A stretch of DNA of 64,000 nucleotides from Euptelea pleiosperma. Lineage: Eukaryota > Streptophyta > Magnoliopsida > Ranunculales > Eupteleaceae. The stretch is from positions 28,261,751 through 28,325,750 of the forward strand of contig CM068543.1 of the NCBI GenBank assembly GCA_035048495.1, read 5' to 3'. Shown here one piece after another: positions 58,060-64,000 of this stretch; position 1 is the first letter of the stretch; each line of letters opens with the position of its first letter. The notes under the pieces are model-generated. The model was not told the DNA's origin. It ran no database searches and saw only the letters and a list, made by a program, of their open reading frames with translations. Position numbers and translations under genes: made by a program.

Positions 58060-58522
58060 ATCTTGTGTTCGTTGATAAGCTTTAATCTCTTTAGTCTCTT
58101 CTTTGAGGGCTTGTCTCTCTTAATCTTCTCTCAGGCTTTTCCGACTCTCTGGCTCTCCCCGTCTTTGGCCTACATTTTCTTGTCCAAGTCCACTGGCTTT
58201 TGAGCTTTGATCATAGGTTCCAGAGGTTGATTATGGGCCCGCATTCCTTCAGAATTGCCAGATTAGTGCTCCTGCGATAGAAAAGTCGTGTAATGAGAGT
58301 TCTACAATATGGCTTCACATGTGGGTCAAATAAATTCGTATGAATGCATGCGAATATATGATTTTGACAAGAAAAGTGTGTTCTACGCATTGAGAGAAAC
58401 TCTTACATAGAATTATTGATAAAAATGTAGTTTTACGTAGGAGAGTGTGATAATGCTAGTAGGATAATTGCTTAAAATAAGCACTTCTGAGCGAATATCA
58501 GAAGGCCTCAGTACATCCTGAA

Positions 58523-58840
58523 CATATAGCATTCATAAAACACTAGGAGTTTATAAAATTAAAATGACAGCGTTTAGTAAATGCCATGCTTTACACAAAA
58601 GCTTATTATGTGAATTAGTCTAAACAATTGCGTTCATATTTATATTGATGGTGTTCAAAAAAGCTATTAAATAATGACGTTCATGAACTCCATCAATGTA
58701 TGGCGTTCACAAAACCCCATTGTTTACATAGAAAAGCATGGCATGGCCTTTTACAACATTTTTATGGTGTTTGATAAACGCCATAAAATAGAAATGATGG
58801 CATTTTTTGAACACCATAAAAGGTCAATTTTGTTGTAGTG
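58523..58840. mobile_element. CACTA-like small non-autonomous element
   Basis: The right end reversed reads CACTACAACAAAATTGACC, a typical CACTA terminus. The host LTR resumes at 58841. The left end (CATATAGCATTC) is a poor match, so the boundary is approximate. Internal repeats GGTGTTTGATAAACGCC and ATGGCGTTCAC in both orientations resemble subterminal motifs. Confidence 0.5.
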
Positions 58841-58872
58841 ACCCTCAGTTGCTCAAATGGTGTTGAGTCACA

Positions 58873-60450
58873 TGAAATTAAGGATTTTCGGTATCGTCAA
58901 TTCGAAAACCCTAACTTCAACAATATTTGTAAAATTCGATTATCTGCAAAATGGAACTTGTATAGCAGTACGTGTCGGATGTCGATCCGCACTCGGTGCG
59001 AGTTAGCGCAATAAGGAATTAAAACTGACAAATAATATACAAAGAAAAATGAGAATGGTGGAAGAGATGAGAAGGGCGAGTCGATTTAAAAACAACATTC
59101 ATTTGAGATTCAGAACACCAAAATATCAAAACTTCATTAATCATCGAAGAGCGCGTACATAAATCAAAATAACAGAAATAAACAAAGCATGTAAGAAAGC
59201 ATGTACATGGTTGAGAGATGAAGCGGTAAGGAAAAGAAACATCCATTGAAATCTCAGAGCTAAGGGCGCTACCGATCAAGAGGATGATCGTCAAAAACTT
59301 CAATGAATGCTTCAATCAAGAGAAGGGTTAAGGGAAAGAAATGTCCATTGAGATTTCGGAGCTAAGGGCGCTACCAATCAAGAAGAGGATCGTCAAAGAC
59401 TTCGATGAATGCTTCAATCAAGAGAAGGGTTTTAATAGAGAAGCATCCCATGACCTTTGGAGCTAAGGCGCTACCGATCAAGAAGAGGATCGACCAAATT
59501 TCATTGAATGCTGCTCAATCATGATAATCCACATCAGATCTTACCGGCCGACAAGGTAGATGTGAATTGGCAAATGTATGAGATGCTCACCTTTTTACTC
59601 GCCGAAAGGAGTCGGCCAAGTGAAGAGGCTGTCGGCCTGAGAAAGTAGGGAGAGAAAATATGAACCCTAGAGAGAGAACATGTTTCTAGAGAGAGAAAAT
59701 AGAAGGTAGAGAGAGAAAGTAGAGAGAAAACATGGAATTAGGGATGTCACATCCCTTCCATGTCGTTTAAAGAGAGAGGAGATCTAGAGAGAGAGAAAGC
59801 TTTCTAGAGAGAGAAAGTAGAAGGTAGAGAGAGAAAGTCACTAACTCTAGAGAGAGAAAGTGAGGGTTAAGACACAAGTTTAGGGATGAGATGTTCCTTC
59901 CATGTCCACTAGAGAAAGAGAGAGAAAATAAAACATAGAGAGAATGTAAAGATTTTAGAGAGAGAAACTAGAGGAAGAAGAGAAAAAAATACCTTTGACA
60001 CTTACCTTGATTGGAAATTGGCCAAGTTGGCCAATGAGGTCTGGCCATGAGTAGATCGTGCATGAATGATTCGGCCATGGTTGACCAAGTGATGATGAGA
60101 GCGGTGCAAGGGATATAGCCCACCGAATCGTGACTGTCTTGTGCACCATTGGTGGTGTGATGCATGGGGCCGGCCAAGTAGTTGCGTGTGTGCATACGTA
60201 GGTGTACCATGAGGACAGCAAGGCCTTGGGAAAATGCAAGGAAGAGTTGTAGATTCTGGGGGCATGTGCTTGGCAAGAGGAGAAGCCCATGCTGATCTCC
60301 GGTCGGCCATAAAGATGGCTAAGAAGCTTGAAGGTGCATGGTGCACTAGGCCGTTTTGTCAGTTCATATCAAGGGTGCAAGTGATCTTTCAGAAATTAGA
60401 ACTTAGTCAGAAAAAATGTAGCACAACTACTAGTGGATATTTGAACCAAA
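58873..60450 (-). repeat. Athila-like LTR (3' LTR of the element with integrase at 62204-63098)
   Basis: Starts TGAAATTAAGGATTTTCGG after TCACA in the copia LTR. Its first 150 bp parallel the solo LTR at 56806 (GTCGGATGTCGATCCGCACT shared). It contains a 100-bp tandem repeat and many TAGAGAGAGAAAG motifs (59650-59970). The right boundary is not resolved; 60450 is an estimate. Confidence 0.5.
59239..59524. repeat. Three-unit tandem repeat, about 100 bp
   Basis: Units share GAGCTAAGG(G)CGCTACC and CAATCAAGAGAAGGGTT, starting near 59239, 59340 and 59440. The third unit is more diverged. Confidence 0.78.
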
Positions 60451-62203
60451 GATTACTCAGACTCAGCGTGTGTGTGTGCTCAATCATCATCCCTATCTGG
60501 TAGTACAGATTCTCCGATCTCCTTCGAGATTATATGCCTCGACCTCAATTCTTACTTGTATACCACTCAGAAGTAAATCACTCAGAAATGGTTTTATACT
60601 TTTCTCTACTTTTCTCTCGAGTTATATGTGAGGAGATAGATGTTTGAAACTGGCAATATCTCACATATATTATCTAGAAATGAGGACACAGAAGATTCAA
60701 AAGATCTCATGATTGGAATGTCATATTACTCAGGAGTGTCGGATCAAACTCTATAGTTTCTTTCTTCTCCATTCTCCACATTCTGTGATGGTGCTAACCT
60801 ATAATCAAATAGGGCTTGCCCTAGGTTGTATAGAGGCTTAGGAAAAGGTCAAAAAGATGAGGGCCTTCAGGGATTCGAAAGTTCTGAGAGGGCATCTCAC
60901 TGTTCTTTGCAGCATTTCTCGAGGTGGTGACACCAATTCCTTGATTTCTCTTTCTTCTACTTTTTTCACTTGTTCATCTTTTTGACTTTTGTTCTACGAA
61001 CTTTCTTTTTCTGTTTCTCTTTTATTTCTTTCTTTCTTTTCTTTTCTTATTTCCTTTTTTTGCTCGATCCACTTGCCTTTCTTTTCTTTTCTTGCTTTCT
61101 CTTCATGGTGTGATCATACCAAAAATTCTTTTATCCCTCTCAAAAGTAGGTGTTTGAGTTGTGCTCATTTTGGGGATTGGATTTGGTTGACGGGTTATCA
61201 ATAAAAGGTTTTTATCATAAGGCTCAAGAGGGTTTCTAATGGTGTAGATGTTGGGTAAGCCAAAAACTGTCTGATTGGGGTAGAAAGATGACCCACATCA
61301 TTTTCTAGGTTTTGCACTCTCATCTGTGATGTCTTGAATGGATATAGAGAAGGTTCTTTTTGTAATGATCCGTCTTTGACGTCACTCCAAGTTCTATGAC
61401 CAAAGCAAGGATTAATGAGATCTTATAAGGGAATAGTTGAGGACTGAAAGAAAGGTGAGTCATCTTGTGACTCAGAGTTATTTATATCCCTCAGAAGTGA
61501 AGAGAAGCTCAAACGGTCACTGGGTCAGGTCTCCACAGTTGTTCCTCTTGGATCTCTAGATCGTCCAAACCATAGATAATTTTGATGTTGATCTGTGAAA
61601 AATTCTTGCTGAATTTGAGTTTTCTAAGAGTTTAACTCCACTGTAGTATTCTTCCAAACTGAACTAAGAGCTAATAAGTGATTTTCAAAGTAGACATCCT
61701 TTTCAATAAATAGACTTTGCAAAGAGTTTTGACTCATCATTGTAACGGTTTTTGAAAATACTTTGAAAATCAACAAAAGACATATTTAAAACTCTGAAAA
61801 TCACCACAAAATATATCTTTTCTCATGTTTTTTTTTTTTTTTTTGAAATGTCACATGAGTTTTTGGTAAAGTACCCACCCCCAACCAAAATATTGCACCG
61901 TCCTCGGTGCTCATTACCGGGACACATAGTGAAAATGATAAGTTCATGATGCGAGTGTGAACAAAGGGTTTTACCAATTCTATCGAATATCAACAGTGGG
62001 AAGTACCAGAGTAGTGCCAGAGTAATGGTACCTGCATGGGCAGAAAATTGTAGCAGTGATAAAAACAATGCATGCGACTCATGAGACTCTAGGAATACCG
62101 GAATTGCCTTTTCGAAAGCGCGAAGTTTTACATCTTCAGCTAGACACAATGGGGGTGACAGGCCCCCCCAACTAAGTTGGAGCACAGGAGACTAAGTGGA
62201 TCA
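60451..62203. other. Non-coding 3' region of the Athila-like element
   Basis: No protein family recognised. Pyrimidine-rich stretch at 60950-61110 and a T17-type run at about 61828-61845. In Athila elements this interval can carry an env-like ORF; none is visible here. Confidence 0.45.
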
Positions 62204-63098
62204 TCAGTTGACATAGACCGGATCGATGAGATCAATCTCAGAAGTCTGAATGAACAATACGTCAAGTTCATGGAAATGCTTTAGACACTGCCCATTAACT
62301 TGGAAAGATGAGTGATCCTTGGGATCCTTAATAGTGATTGCCCCGAAAGGCGTGACTGATGTGACTGTATAAGGACCGGTGCACCTAGACTTCAGTTTCC
62401 CAGGGAAGAGATGAAGATGGGAATTGTAAAGAAGGACCTTCTGTCCTAGATGAAACTCTTTTCTGAGGATACTCTTGTCATGTATCCACTTCATTTTTGC
62501 TTTGTAATTCTTAGACAAGTCGTAGGCATCATTTCTGAGTTCTTCTAACTCATTCATTTGAAGTTTTCGCTCTTCCCCTGTGGTTTCTAGCTCGAAGTTG
62601 AGCTTCTTAATGGCCCACAAGGCACGATGTTCAATCTCTACCGGTAGATGACAGGGTTTCCCAAAGACCAGACGATAGGGAAACATATTGAGTGGGGTCT
62701 TGTAGGCGGTTCAGTATGCCCAAAGAGCATCAGTGAGATGACTAGACCAGTCTTTACGTATAGTATTGACTGTCTTTTCCAAAATCTGCTTGATCTGACG
62801 ATTAGAAACCTCTACTTGACCACTAGTCTGCGGATGATAAGCTAGGGCAACCTTGTGGGTTACCCCATACTTTTTTATTAATTTCTCGAATATCGTATTA
62901 TAGAAATGGGTGCCCCCATCACTAATGATGGCCTTAGGGGCACCGAACCGGGCAAAGATGAACTCTTTTAGGAATTTGACCACTACTTTGTGGTCATTGG
63001 TCTTGGTGGGAATGGCTTCTATTCATTTGGAGACATAGTTTACTGCAAGGAAAATGTACTCAAAACCATAAGAAATCGGAAAGGGGCCCATGATGTGT
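62204..63098 (-). pseudogene. Athila-like gypsy integrase, truncated with nonsense codons
   Basis: The minus-strand frame begins at the break with MGPFPISYGFEYIFLAVNYV, right at the first catalytic Asp region, which is lost. A TGA replaces the Trp usually following VSK (about 63025). Then come [20 protein letters not shown] (second Asp), [20 protein letters not shown] (Glu), a TGA at about 62711, and YRLVFGKPCHLPVEIEHRAL with the C-terminal region QKVLLYNSHLHLFPGKLKSR, ending at 62204. These blocks are diagnostic of Athila-type integrases. Truncation at 63099 coincides with the start of another LTR. Confidence 0.85.
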
Positions 63099-64000
63099 GA
63101 TATTCGCTCAAAAGTGCTTATTTTAAGCAATTATCCTTTTAGCGTTATTGCATTCTCTTACGTAAAATACTCTATTTACCTATTTTTCTACGTAAGAGTC
63201 TCTTCTGTTGCGTAGAACACACTTTTCTGGACGAAATGGTATATTTGCATGCATTAAACACATTTTTGGAAGTCTAGACATTGAGTTGTTCTGATAAAGT
63301 CTCATTACGCGCTTCTTCTGTCGCAGGAAACCCCGATGGGACAATTCTCGGGAATGTGGGCCCACAACCAACCTCCAGAACCTACAATCACAGCTCATGA
63401 GCCAGTAGGCTGAGGATAAGAAAATGTAGACCAAGAGCGGGAAAAGCTAGAGAGTCGGAAGAGCCTGGGAAAAGACCAAGAGAGAGAAAGAATCAAGCCC
63501 CAAGAGAAGAGAATAAAGGCATTAAAGCTTGACCAACTAACACAAGTCAAAGAATTGCTTAGTTGGTGAAGCATGAAGAAGACCAAGTCAAAGACCAGGG
63601 TTCAAGACCCTCTGCTAGCATTTTCTCTTTATTTTGTAATATTTTCTCTTTCCTCTAGATCCTCACTCTCTCTCTGCTCACAATCCAAATCATCCGATCC
63701 TCTCTCCCTCATTAGTCACTCAATCCTATGGCCTACCTTAGCCAATATCCATCGCCCGATCATCACCATCCATCTCTACCGTACGATCATTCAGTCATTC
63801 TCCTGATCATCCATCTCACCATCTCAAAATCCAACGGCTTTCATCACTTCATATTCAAACACTATGGGCCTAAGCCAAGATAACACGCGGGCCCATTAGC
63901 AGTGACCAATGGCCTAGTCATTTAGTGTACCCCACAGCCTTTATTATAGAACATCTCTCTATTTCACCCGAAAGGGGAACTCTCCCAAGATTTGGAAATA
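63099..64000 (+). repeat. LTR of the 56806-58500 family, opposite orientation, runs off the window
   Basis: Starts TGATATTCGCTC at 63099 and aligns with the minus strand of the solo LTR downward from 58500 through AGCAATTATCC, GCGTAGAACACACTTTTC, the tRNA-like module and TTTTGTAATATTTTCTC. Inserted into the Athila integrase. The 3' end and target duplication are outside the window. Confidence 0.82.
63550..63615 (+). other. tRNA-like sequence (A box / B box) inside the LTR
   Basis: TTGCTTAGTTGGTGAAGC (63555-63572) and GGTTCAAGACC (63599-63609) correspond to the boxes in the solo LTR copy. The A box here is closer to the tRNA consensus, the B box slightly further. Confidence 0.6.

Larger units (their letters stand above)
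56806..58500 (-). mobile_element. Solo LTR of an Athila-like gypsy family, carrying a tRNA-like module
   Basis: 1695 bp. Plus-strand ends TGAAAGTAGG ... GCGAATATCA, with a perfect GAAGG duplication at 56801-56805 and 58501-58505. Read on the minus strand it starts TGATATTCGCTC and for its first about 600 bp matches the LTR at 63099-64000. Its other end (GTCGGATGTCGATCCGCACT at about 56911-56931) resembles the start of the Athila-like LTR at 58873. Short frames on both strands are unsupported. Confidence 0.88.
38764..58872 (-). repeat. Third LTR copy of the copia family, split by four insertions
   Basis: Segments 38764-38917, 56399-56805, 58506-58522 and 58841-58872 join in order to the first part of the 15724-17223 LTR, with the same blocks (CCTCCGTGATATATTTTC equivalent, GGAAACCTTAGCCAA, AGGTTGCTCAATGGTGTTGA equivalent). 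The interruptions are the Ogre-type element, a solo LTR, a CACTA-like element and the Athila-like element. The remainder is presumably beyond 64 kb. Confidence 0.8.

Noticed and set aside
57164..58061. Overlapping frames on both strands in the solo LTR
   Set aside because: Low-complexity GA/CT and GGTGAT-type sequence; the element is bounded by a perfect duplication and has no coding domains.

Overview
This window is nuclear DNA from a flowering plant. The evidence is intron-split coding sequence, one host gene fragment for an organellar RNA-splicing factor with CRM domains, and a dense set of typical angiosperm transposable elements: hAT, Mutator, CACTA and PIF/Harbinger DNA transposons, a Helitron, Ty1/copia, and Ty3/gypsy elements of Tat/Ogre and Athila type. 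I cannot name the species. I see no rRNA, no functional tRNA, no CRISPR array and no bacterial-style operon.

Layout. 1-5.5 kb: two hAT transposase pseudogenes (DUF659 type), the first apparently inserted into the second. 5.5-5.9 kb: a Mutator-type MITE with long inverted repeats and a 9-bp target duplication. 7.6-12.0 kb, minus strand: the only host gene, a CFM3-like CRM-domain splicing factor with three recognisable exons. It stops inside the second CRM domain; the remaining exons are not visible. Its introns hold small DNA-transposon derivatives of one family and a LINE remnant. 13.0-13.6 kb: another inverted-repeat element.

13.68-35.07 kb is a nest of insertions. A putative Helitron contains a copia-type LTR element (15,724-34,888). 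That contains a 13-kb CACTA transposon (20,068-33,263). The CACTA contains a 3.6-kb solo LTR (20,329-27,545), which contains a second solo LTR of the same family (21,196-24,825). Target-site duplications fit four of the five levels: GAACT/GAGCT, GAA, GTAAT and CATTT.

35.2-38.8 kb holds an LTR-like remnant, an unrecognised stretch and a decayed copia reverse transcriptase fragment. From 38.76 kb a third copy of the copia LTR family has been split repeatedly. The insertions are a 17.5-kb Tat/Ogre-type gypsy element (38,918-56,393, TSD ATAAC), a 1.7-kb solo LTR (56,806-58,500, TSD GAAGG), a CACTA-like small element, and an Athila-like gypsy element from 58,873 to beyond 63 kb. The Athila integrase is cut at 63,099 by another LTR of the same family as the 56.8-58.5 kb solo LTR, in opposite orientation. 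Both copies of this family carry a tRNA-like A-box/B-box module, the least expected item in the window.

The genes do not form one pathway. Apart from the CFM3-like fragment, the coding content is transposon machinery in decay: nonsense codons and frameshifts are present in hAT, CACTA TNP2, copia RT, Ogre pol and Athila integrase. The clear exception is the 599-codon Ogre-type extra ORF at 51,787-53,586, which is fully open. Insertion boundaries were read by eye and are mostly exact to a few bases.
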